From: Nemopilema nomurai
Taxonomy: Eukaryota > Cnidaria > Scyphozoa > Rhizostomeae > Rhizostomatidae
Direction of reading: 5' to 3'
Assembly: GCA_003864495.1 (NCBI GenBank)
Contig: ML133458.1
Span: 248,001 to 312,000, forward strand
DNA: 64,000 nt
Below, piece by piece: positions 42,301 through 54,300 of this stretch (position 1 is its first letter; each line of letters opens with the position of its first letter). Position numbers and translations under genes: made by a program. Below the pieces are notes generated by a model. That model made no database searches, was not told the origin of the DNA, and was given only the letters and a program-made list of their open reading frames with translations.

Positions 42301-45300
42301 TTGGTTATATGAGTTATACGAGAAGATTTTACACGAGGACAAACTTTGTCTCTCTACAATCACTGCAAATCCGGCATTTGCATCCAGTTTCTTGATTTTT
42401 TTTAAATTGAATGGGGTCAGGGGGTGGGGGTCTTGGGGACAATCAAATCTTTTGGAATTGATTTTAGTTTCAGTTATGTAGTGTTTTAGAATGACGTCAA
42501 TGACAGCAGTGAAATCGGTGAAAAGTTACCCCTGTCTTTCACATTGCAGCAGCCGTTGGAAGTTCTGGGTCCTTATTGATCGCCTTTGGTCAAAACAATT
42601 CAGTCATTTGCACTAGCAGCACCGGCAATATCGGAGTGAAGATATGTATTAATGCTGATGAACGCTTTAGTGTTCACCTCATGTTGCCCGGTAAACTCTA
42701 CGCTCTTACGTACTCGCCACCATCAATACGGGTATGGGGGATGTACATTGTCACGTGGTCGGAGAGTGGTGGCCTAGCCTTGTACTTCAATGGTCTCAAA
42801 GCAGGGGCGAGCTCAGTAAGTACAGTAAACCACGTTTCTGGTGCGAAGAAAATTATGGTCCGGGCTGGTGCCTTGAAGTTTCATCTCCACAATCTGAGGG
42901 TTTGGAAGTTCCAGCTTTCAAAGGATGAAGCTGCCAACACGTACAACCCAGGTATGATTTTTTGCATTGTCCAAAGCACAGATGCGATCATTGTAAGAAT
43001 CGTTCCAATAAACATTTTGGTCATAGACTCCCATGTGTCATAGACTCCCACGTTTCGTATTTTCATTCTTTGACTTCTATAATATTGTCTAATATCGGTC
43101 AACCTTAAATGACTTATTAACAGTTTATATACATAAGTGACATGAGCCCAAAATTGATCGAAGGGCTTTTTTGTAGGTGCAAATTGGTTGGCGGTACGAG
43201 AGAACAACTTCATGAAATTCCGTAAGTTGGCAATTGCTTTTTTCGTTAGTTAATCTTGATAGCAAAATGCTGTTTCCTTTTCTTATAGAGCGGTTCCACT
43301 GCTGCGATAAGCCCCTAGCCCCCTTCCATGAATTAACCCCCCTTCCCTAAAATAGCCCTCTTCCCTAAAAGAGCCCCCTTCCCTAAAATAACCCCTTCCT
43401 CGGATAATTTTCAGTGTATTTATAGGCATTTAAAAAAGAAACTCGTTGTAGATTTAAAATGGTCTAGCTCTCTTGCTCTCTTGCTCTCTTTACTTCCCCA
43501 AGAGCTGCCCTCCTTTTCGCTCCTACCATAGGTACCTCATTGTCGTCTTCTACAATCGAAACCAAAGCAGCGACTCGTTTCATGTGCAAAGCGATAGGCG
43601 AACGAGATGTGGCAGCTTACTCATTTGAAAACGAAATTTTAGTCAATTATAACCAATCACCCGCTCTGCTTCCCACCCTCTAGTGATTTCGATTCGCATC
43701 TGGCTATTTATTCTGTCAGCTTTTGGTTATTTTCTGACGTTTGCATACTTTGAGGAAACTAGTTCCGCTTTTTCTTGCAATTGTGAAGTTTTGTACCGCA
43801 AAGCACTTGTTCACATATGTTTATCTCTTGTAATGTGGCCATGCCCTTCGTATTTGCAGGGCCAAGATCATGCAGCGATGTTTTTCGGGCGTTCGGCAAT
43901 CGCACGGGAAGTTACGAGTTGTTTGTCGCGAAACAGTCATTTGAACTAAACTGCCTTAACGGTGCGAGTGAACCCCGCTTCTACTTGAGCCACCACGAAA
44001 TGCCGAAATGGGTCACTGGACCCCTAACTACAAACGTGGAATTCCCGTTCAAGTACGTGGTTTCACCCGAAATGATTGATCACGTTCTTGTCCACGCCAA
44101 AAGTTGCCGACAAATAGTCATCTACAGGTGTCTGCAAGTTTCTGCTGCGAATAGCATGACATTGAAGGGGAGAGGCGGAGCTGTGATGCCCTTCTGTAAT
44201 CCATCGATCACGTGCAACTGCAGTTCGGTAACAGTGACCGAGAAGGTCGATACATTGGTTTATGACGTCACTGCCCAATTGCCAATAACGAGTATTGTAG
44301 TCCATGGTATCAGCTCTTATGACAAGTATCTTCACATTTCCGTCGGCTCACTCGAATGCACTGCAGGTGAGTACACTTCAAGTGAATACGTGAATACGAG
44401 ATTGTTGCATCAAATCAATGCATAAATCTTCCCTTTAGCAACGCAATGCTTTTAGTTTCAAAGGACGTTCTAGACCAGTAGATGATATTCCCAGCCTATT
44501 TTCCGTCGCCGACAGAAATCATGGTTCTAGGTCATTACCCGAAGCCTTTGGCCATACAAAAGAAACAGAAAACTTTCAATCTTTTAAATTTTTATTTTGC
44601 ACTAATACCCTTTAACTTGGCATTAATTTTGCATGAACATCCAAAATTTTTTGCGCCAGTGTTAAAACCGATCAATATTTGCTTTATACACATATCTTTA
44701 TGAATGTAATATATGCAATGAAGCTTTAGAGAAGAAGCCTGCTCGTTGAATTGGCTAATTTTCTTTCTAAATCTGTTTTTTTGATCATCTTTTCAGCCAG
44801 TTCAAGTAGCAAGCCGCTTAACACGTCTGTTGAAACACGTATGTTCATGGGTTATTTTATGTTAAAACTCATTGGAAACTCACTTTAATTTTACAATATA
44901 TGGTACCCTTTCGTGTTTATTATTGCGTGGCAGTCCATTGCTTTGATGGTATTCTACAGCCTATCATTATATTTGTTTATTATTTTGACCATTTGGACCA
45001 TTTTGTTTAGTATGCCTGCAATTTGTCACTCTTGTCCTCTTCTTCATGACAATCATAGCCTCTTTAGTCCTGTTTCAATTCCCTATGCCTTTTTAAGGTT
45101 CTTTGCATTCCCATTTCAGGCAGCTCAAACTTTGTTGTCAATACAAGTGCGGGATGCGTTTTTCCTTTCAATTACAAGGGCGTGGCGTATAACATGTGCA
45201 TATCAATTGATTCGAATGCGCCTTGGTGCTCATTGACTGCAACCTTTGAAGGAAGATGGCGCTACTGTGATTCTCAGTTGCCAAAAGGTTAGTAACGCTT

Positions 45301-48300
45301 CTATTACACTGCGATATCTTTTTCAGGTCCGGTGCATAGTTTGTATCTCAGTCTGCTATCTATCTGTATTTATATGTTTGATAATTTTACCATCAAATAT
45401 TGTTAATTAGTGCTCTTCCAGTTGAAATTTACCCATAAATCAAATTTAAGGAATGCTGTTTATGCTATTTTCTTTGGATAGGGATTTAGAGGGGAGAGAG
45501 AAAAAGTCGTTAAAAAGTCGTTAGAAGTTAACCGCGACAGATCCGTAATATTCAAGGAGGGTTTGAAAATGATCATGGCGTAATGGTAGTAGCTGTAGTA
45601 AGAAACAGAATACCTCACTGAAAAGTCTCTCTTTTTCGATAAGCTATTGTACCTAAACGTCGAAGTCCTATACAGTTTAGATCGTGTGTAGACTGAGGCT
45701 GTAAGTTAACCACTTGACAATTTCACATGACGACTTTTCTTTCTTGCAGCTGACATAGACTTTACAATGACATCATTCCAGAATTATGGTGACTGGAAGA
45801 TAGGCAGTGACTGCACATTGGAAAAAAACAGTGGCCCTTGTGATGATGTCACGAGATCTTCAAGAATAAGTATGTTGATTTGGTTAAAATAGTGCAAGTC
45901 CAAACAGAAAATTCGTACATGTTTACGCGTACGTGCAACTGAAGCAGCGTAGTGTCGGGGTAATATTTCCCAAACGGAATCTTGCCTCTCCTTGTTCATA
46001 CTCGTCTATCTTAATCTATTTTTGTCCATGGCAGTCCAGCTTGTTTGATTTTTTGATGATGTCACGTAATTTTTTAAGGCTCTTAAAACTTCACGTTTGC
46101 ATCATCCAAATTAAACCAAAACACTTGTTTTCCTTGACTATTACGCAGTTGACACCATTAGTATGAGTAGTCCATGAAATCCTACATTTTCTCATAGAGC
46201 AAAAAGAACCGTTGGTGAGAAGAGACTTGAGGCCGACGGAAACTTCGAGTAAAGACAGAAGTTTCTGTCATAATGACTTCAGAACTGATTTGTCCGTACT
46301 TTCTGCTGTGGCATTCCAATTGGAGGATCCATCAACACCCTCGAATTTGGAAAGTGCCAATATAATCCTGGATGTTATAAACCCCGGCAGCCGTACGTCT
46401 GTCTATTTTGCATTGCTTATTATGTTCATAATTGGTTCCTTTCTCATATCAGATTTTTTGAAATGATTTGCGCCACCTATCTGTATGTGTTTCTGCAACG
46501 TGCGCCTATTCCACATACAGTGTTTGACCTCTTTTGCTTTTCTCTTGCCTTTTTCCGTATCTTCTTGTCGCATCGCAATGTTTATTGTTGTCCTCTTTTT
46601 CGTCATCATCCCCTTCGTTTTCACTCTTATCGACGTGTTTATTGTTGTCCTTTTTGTCATAATCATCCCCATCGTTTTCACCCTTATCGCCGTGTTTATT
46701 GTTATCCACTTTGTCATCATCATCCCCATCGTTTTCACCCTTATCGCCGCGTTTATCTTCGTTCTCTTTGTCATCATCATCCCCATCGTTTTCACCCTTA
46801 TCACCGCGTTTATCTTCGTTTTTCTTGTCATCATCATCCCCATCGTTTTCACCCTTATCGCCGTGTTTATTGTTGTCCTCTTTGTCATCATCATCCCCAT
46901 CGTTTTCACCCTTATCGCCGTGTTTATCTTCGTTCTCTTTGTCATCATCATCCCCATCGTTTTGACCCTTATCGCCGTGTTTATTGTTGTTCTCTTTTTC
47001 GTCGTCATCCCCATCGTTTTCATCCATATTATCGCCGTGTTTATCTTCGTTCTCTTTGTCATCCTTCTCGTTGCCATTCTTCATTGAGATGGCGAAAAAG
47101 TCAGCTTTTCATATTTTAAATGTTTTTCCTAATGTCCCTTTAAACATTGATGTGTGTAACTACCATTTAACTTACTGGCACTTTAGGCCTCTCTGAATGT
47201 TTCAAATACTAAAAATATCTCCTCTGTAATAATCAGAGCTTTTCGCTCTTTTCAGAACAAGAAATTGCTGCCAATTTATATGTTGTTGTTACCCAGGAGA
47301 AAGATCATGAAAAGCTCATGAAAAACTGTAGGTACGACTATTTCCGGGCGGGAATGCATTTTGGCCCGGTTGAATGGAGGTTTTTTTGGGGATCCATAGG
47401 TCCTGTTACATCACCAAACATCAAAGATCTTCTGTTACCAGTCTTAAGGTCCAAAGATTCTGAAATCAGGAAAACGGTTGCCATCGTCTTTGAGTGGAAA
47501 TCATCTGTTACAACTTCTAGTCCATCAAAGCCCTTTAGCCCAGCAAAGCTCTCTCTTTACCATAAACAGAAGGCCCCAGGTAATTTTCATATTTTCGAAA
47601 ATTGGTTTAATTTCTTTGTTACAGAAAATTATACTGTATTTATCAGCAGTGCCTTATCTGTGTGAATTCTCATCCACCAATATTTGACTAAATACTGCTT
47701 AGAAAAGACAATCTTCACATCATATTGCAGTATCTTGCTTTTCTTTCTTTAAGTCAGCCAACACATAAACGGTTAGGGAAGAAGCCCTTAGCCAGTCTCT
47801 CTGACTGAGTTTTAGAACGTTTCAGAGCTAAATGAAAGCCTTTATAATTTGTTCATTTATTCATATGTTTCAAGTTTCGTATTGTCAGCTCTTTCCAATC
47901 ATTTTCCCTATGAAGACTACATAAGAACTTTTGTTTTGTTTGGCAGACAACTACCTCTACGCTGATGCTGCTGACCAGAAGTATCCTGGTATGCCACTTG
48001 TGTATACTACCCGATACATTAGCCCTGCAGCTAAATGCCTACAGTTTTGGTACTTTATGGATCAAGTTGGTGGTAGGAATCTCCTAGTGGTCCTGAAACG
48101 AAAGACAAGTGAACATGTTGTGCTGAGAATAGCAGGAAGTCAAGGGAAGTATTGGAGAAAGGCTACAGTGCCCATAGCAGCTTTTGTAAATACCGGAGAT
48201 AATTTGTTTCGAGTAAGTTGAGAGCCTGCCTTTGCTTGGTAATTAAGCTTAATAAAGCGTCGTTTTGAAGCGGCCATAATATGGCTTGTCCTAACAAAAA

Positions 48301-51300
48301 GGTCATGCTCATGACAACTCTTGGAAAGGGTCACACCAAAGAATCCGTCGCGCCATATTCCACGTCTCTTTGCTACCCACGCTTTCATAAGAAGTTCAAA
48401 AGGACAAAGATTTGGTGGCAAAAGTTATGTTTCTGCTGTTTCTTGTTATTTAAAATGCTTATCAAGCGCATCAACCATCTCTTGCATTTGCTTGCCTAAA
48501 AATCATATTGCAAGCACTGCTTTTTGATTTTGTTCAAATTAGATCTGAAGAAGAGTATGCATTTTGTTAAATGCTTTTGCTGATCACCAGACCATGAGAA
48601 ATCTATTTACAGTTGGCCATGCGTGAAGTTGATTTTGATCAAAATCATTCTTCAGTTCGACTCAACAATGCGATAGTTGGGACACTTGTCGCTGCTTGCA
48701 TGGATTTGTACCAGCAGAAGCTGCCTTGGCTGTTGATACCCTTGCAAAGCATCAGTTGTGAATATTTGTCTCGCCTTTGTGATGCAGTCGTAACATTCTT
48801 ACCTAACGTAACATTCTCCTAGGTTTCATTCATTGCGTCTGGCGGTGATGGTATCGCGAGCAGCGTTGCCATTGACGATATCAGCTTCCTAATGCAAAGC
48901 TGTGATCTTGTGCCTGCAAATCAGAGTAAGAATTTTCGATTAATTTGCAGAATTTTTTGTTAATGAGCTAGATGTTTGTAAGAATATCAGATGGGCACCC
49001 AAAAAGACTATCATTTAGGCTTAATTCTTCATTTTGAGTTCTCGAGCTCGAGTATATTACCAAGAACGATGCATGCCCAACGTGTCATGTAAGACAGGTT
49101 AATGACATCAAAATGTCCATGACTGTTCAACTCTCACCAAGTTGGGTATTGAAAGAATGCAAGAAATGTGTTCAACTTAAACAATGGCCTAATGTTCTTG
49201 TGAAACGGAAAATATAAGGAGGGCAATTAGGAAGCGAATGTGCAAGTTGTCCTGGTTACCTGACAAACAACTTTTTGGATCACGGGCTTTAGTTTTTTTC
49301 TCCAGTTCTATAGCTTTGACTGTGTGGATGTTCAAGAGATTATCCCTTACCTTCTTAGAAATGGCACAAAAAGGAGCTTTGGTTATAGTTGTCATCCTTA
49401 CAAATTTACTTGTTTTTGGTTGTATTTGATGCCGGATGGGAGCGAAAATCTCATTGTAACGCGTCCACGCCTGTTGTCGCCGCAACTGTATTTGTCGGTT
49501 TGCTCCTAGATGACCTTGCGAGTGGTAAAGTGGTACAAAGTAATACAGGCCAACCGGTGGTGAAAGGACAGTGTCAGACTGTTGGCATGACTGAATGGCT
49601 CATGATCGACTTGGCTAGTCGCCAAACTGTCACTAGTGTACGCGTGTTATTAGGTGGTGGATCACAACTGAATAATTTTGATGTCAGAGTGGGCAATATT
49701 TCTAGCGATCTTGGCCAAACAGTTTTGTACGTGCCTTGCCGTTCTTACCTTTGTTTATTTCTATTTGCATTTTGCCTCAGCACAGAACATCTAACGCTAG
49801 ACTCCATAAACAGGTCCCAAATAATAGCCATGTGTCAAGTCTATCCAATATTTTTAGCATGATTAATGTCCTTAGCGTCATAACTTTATTTTGGTACTGG
49901 GATTTTTTTAGCCACCATGTGTAGAAAACCAATCCCATAGTTGACGTATGTAAAAACTGTGCCTTTGGTTTTTATCAGGAACATGCTTTTATAGTCCATT
50001 TTCGTGATGGTTATTTTCTTATGTTGGCTTGGCTTCATGAATTTGTAAGCTATAAGAGAAAGCAGCCCCGGCAATAACCTAGTAAGGCTACAAAGATATC
50101 CCGCCAATAGCTACATTGAGCTTCAGTGGGTGCCTTAGTTTTGTTGTAATCTCTTTCTCTTATGAATTCTGTAACCCTCTGATGATGTCCATTTTTTTCT
50201 AAAAGGTGCAAGGGTTCAGTGCAGGCTAGAGAAGTGACTGATGTCCCTTGCAATTTTGACTACGGCCAATATGTCTACGTTGTTCCTAGCTCTGTTCACA
50301 TGTCTTTCAGCTTTTGTGGAGTCGAAGTCTATTCTCAGCCAGGTAGAACATGATTTTACTTTTTCTTGCAAACGCACAGGGAAATTTTACTATGAGCTTT
50401 TTTATTGGAGTGACGATACCCAATGCAAGTGTTCCTCTGAACCTCGTCTGCGTGGGTCATCGTCCGCTGTCTGCTTTCCCCACTCAGTCATGTTTCATGG
50501 GTCTTATCTCATACGAGGCTAGTAGCAGGTTGAGAACGAGAGGTATGGGTGGAGTTAGCCTTTGCTTGGGGTGTGGCTGGCAGGGTTTTAAGCCTGGGTC
50601 TTTGGCTATCGGAGTAGCTCCATTGGCAGTGGCGTAGCTTGGAATCTTGCCCTTGCGGGGCTGTCTTGTACGCTCCTCCTGGTACTCGCTTCTCTCTAAA
50701 CCCTCCGCCATGCAACATGACCCATAATATAATCGTAGAGCTAAAAAAACTATGTGAACATATGCTACAGATGTATACGTTGTTAACTATGCGCATGAGC
50801 TATTGGCAAGATGTAGTGTACCGGATGTAGTTGCCCGTTGAATCTCTACCAGTCCTGCAACACTGTTTAGTTTCTACGTAATTTTCTTTAATAATCAGGA
50901 AATTCAGCAGCGCGGTAGTTTATCGGCTTATTTTATGTTATTTTCATGATCAACAATGCGTTCTTAGAAGTGAATGTCTTTAGAGCTGCAAAGGCTTTAA
51001 ATTCGTTTTTTATGCCAGATAGTGTCACATGACTGCTTACTACCCTGCCTTTTTTGCAGCGTCTCTGCCATCTCCTTTGAGTCTCATCCCTTTGGACCAC
51101 TCTTTCTATTCATACGGATCTGCAGACTCCATGTTGTTCCAGCAGCCAACTTTGGTACAGCAAGTGCTAGATAAACACGGATACCCACTTCGGGCTGGTT
51201 TCTTCAATGGAAGTTACCAAGTCGATATAGAATACACCAAATCGATCGCCATAGCAGCCGACTTCACAATCTGCTTTCATTTCAAGAATGTGAAAGAAGA

Positions 51301-54300
51301 AAATTTTACGTTATTCACTCTCATGGGATCGTCGGAAGAGCTCACTGTCTCATTACATAAAAATCAAACAATATCTTTGAGGTGATTCACTCTTATTCAA
51401 AGCCATATACGTGTTCCTTTTGAATATGTGTGAAAGTCTTAGGGCCCTATCGTCACTACTTCAATTTCATGTTCTGACCATTTTTTTAACGCAAACCTCC
51501 TCTAGGTTTCAGACAGATATTTATTGATATTCACTGTTTTCTCTTCTGGTCATAGGTTTCTTACAACTAGTAATAGCTTTGTGGTGATAGAGACTCCAGT
51601 AATGACATTAAATACAAGCCAGTGGCAATACATATGCTTTGTTCATCAAGATCATCTTGGGACAGTCAACATTTTCCAAAACGGAGTGGTCAGTTCTTGT
51701 TAACTTAAAATCTCAGTCTTAAAATTTCATGTTTGCCTGTTATGAACGAGGCAAGGAAGCTCATACAGTCTCTAGGAATGTGCTGGGAACTGCGCTTTTT
51801 GTAATGTAATCACAGACTTTAGAAAATATTGCTCCTGAGTATTACAAGCATATAAATTGAGCTACACCCAACTTGATAAAACGCTAAATCAGGATGGCAA
51901 GTTCAGCATTTCTAGATACGCCCATGAAGTCAAATTCTGCTTTATAGAGACCCAGAGTTTAGAACTATTCTGACGGACTTTTTGGCAAGTAGGGTCTATT
52001 AGACTTAAGCCAACATCGGGATGCATTATATAACTTTTGTTGCCGTGAGCTGCACTCAAGTTTTCTACACAGTCCTTTGTCGCTTTTTGCTTGATACACT
52101 GCTTGGTGCTGATGTTCTTTTTTCCAGTTTCTGTAACGTTTTTTAATGATTTTTTGATACTTCAGCTGATTGCAGAACGGGATACTGGTTTTGCTTCACC
52201 AAAAGTATCTGCAAACATGATTAAAATTGGACACGTTGCTGTTCCACAAATCTCTGCTGCAGGCTATATTTCATGCATTCAGATCTATGGACGGGCACTT
52301 GATGTCTCCGTAATAAAAATTCTGGACCTTTGCCCAAACCACCATGGTATGTCATGCCGTTGCTTTTGCGTTTGATTTTACAGTGAAAGGAAGCTTTTGT
52401 ACAGTTTATTAGTAAGGAGAAAATCCGACAATAAGGTCATACATGCTATGCTAACTTCGTCATGATGTTAGGATGACCCTTTTGATCCACATAAGGATTT
52501 CTACTAGTAACCTTTGTACTCTCGAGTGAACATCTGGCCAGTGTTTAAGGCATGGTCTCAATTACAGTCAACTGATTTAACCTCCTGGCTGCGAACTGCC
52601 TTTTTCTTTTAATGAAAACAATATGTTTGAGGATATTCGTAAAGAAATGTCTAGCAAGTCATACCAAGAGGCTTGACTTGCTGTTGGGTCTCAACATGGG
52701 TTTCGTTCTCCGAAACAGCTAATTGAAATGTTTCTACCTTGGACTTATATAAAGGAAGGTGTAAATTGGACACTGAATGGTCATTAACAGCAAATCTGAT
52801 TGGTCGTGCGCTCTTCGTACAACCGTCTAGTGTTTCTTGATCCGTTAATGGCTTTATTTATTTTGCCAGCTTTTGTCATTTTCAGACGTTTACATACTCG
52901 GAGGAGCGTGTATGCTTTAATCATGTTTTCGAAATTTTTGCTATTGTATAGCTTGCTACCACAAACATTTAGAGTGTTTTATTTTGCACATTGAATTTTG
53001 AAACGATAAGCATTCTCCTACAGTTGACATTGATGACCACTCAAAAACCGATGACCTTCTCTGCTCATACTTTTTTGATGTTCACTCTTTCACTGCTTTA
53101 CTTGGCTTTCAGTTAAAGATGGATGTGACAATAAATGCAAAGGCTACACTTCCTGCAATCAGCTGACCGACGAGTGTCTTTGCCCCAGTTACATCAGCAA
53201 TTACGTCACATCAAATTGCGCAAATGGTAAGGTTTTCTCAACAACTGTGGATATCGCTTCAAAAACTTTCAAAACCCCGCTTCAAGAATATAAAAATATA
53301 AATGGTGTATAAAAATGCCCTATACCTTATTGTAGACTACTGCCTTCAAGGAAGATAATTGTTTCTACGTCTAACATTTGAGATTTGCTTACACTCTTGA
53401 AAACTTTTGTCCAAGGTAATAAACGCTTTTTAAATTGTAAAATTTTAAGAAGGCAAAGGCCTGGAGGCAAAGTAGAAGTAGGGTAGGGAATTGACTGTGA
53501 TTTCTTATTTGATCATATGGCAGACTTATGTCTAACCACTTTTCCCCACTGATATTTCTTCCCTAGCCGATATTTCTTTCGTTAACTGATATTTCTTTCG
53601 TTAATTGATATTTCTCTCGTTGATTGATATTTCTCTCGTTAATTGACATTGTTTAACTTATTTATATTGGTTTTGTTAACTGATATTTCTTTCGTAAACT
53701 GATATTTCTTTCATTAACCGATATTTCTTTTATCAACTAATATTTCTTCGGTTCATTGATATTTCTCTCTTTAATTTACATTCTTTCGCTTACTGATATT
53801 GATTTTGTGAACTAATATTTCCTTCGCTAATTGATTTCTTGCATCTTTCACAGCTCTGGTCGGTACAGTTTACGAAGGCAGCTCTAAGCAATTTCTGTTT
53901 GATGACCTGCCATACCCTAAGAAGTTTGTGCCAAATTTTGCACTCGCCATCAACCGTGTCAAACCATTGTATCAATCGTTCCACAGTATGTCCTACTTTT
54001 TCATTCCGGGCCCAGTTAATAATGCAGTGTGTGTGTCGGCGCCAGCTCCAACGGTTGTGCCAGTTTCTGAGCCATCATGTTTCTGTAATGAGGCTTGCAG
54101 CACTGGTTCCACATTGGCGATCTGGCTCCTGGTGCCTCCAGTCACCGACTGGCAGAGAGTCGGTAATGTGACACTGCTGAAATACTGCAAGCTCAAAGTA
54201 CTGTACGGTGCCGTAAATGACATGCGCAATGGGACTACACAGCCAATTCCATCGCTAATGTTCACGTTCACGAGCAATAGCGAAACTTGGCTTTGGGTAT

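Larger units (their letters stand above)
43177..44838 (+). other. Mosaic protein: fibrinogen/COLFI-like region, residues 470-667
   Basis: A 45-base exon, a 507-base exon and a 42-base exon. The large one starts PRSCSDVFRAFGNRTGSYEL, like the SCxDLxxxGxxTSGxYxL start of fibrinogen C-terminal and fibrillar-collagen C-propeptide domains. It then has CRQIVIYRCLQVSAANSMTL, close to the QxxTYxCxNSxA segment of collagen C-propeptides, and a CNCSS pair. It lacks the rest of a full fibrinogen domain. Assignment is by motif only. The final small exon (ASSSSKPLNTSVET) is a Ser/Thr linker. Confidence 0.5.

Noticed and set aside
46506..47084. Minus-strand 192-codon acidic repeat frame (and three plus-strand companions)
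   Set aside because: It is a translation of the 57-bp minisatellite. The unit is a multiple of three, so open frames are expected on all phases; no homology and no splice or promoter support.
48613..48822. Frame just upstream of the last MAM exon
   Set aside because: MAM exons 47947-48212 and 48823-48925 join directly in phase 0 and reconstruct the domain without it.
50241..50637. Possible extra exon between the F-lectin and LamG 2 modules
   Set aside because: There is an acceptor-like CAG, but no in-frame donor before the stop. The flanking exons join directly in phase 1.
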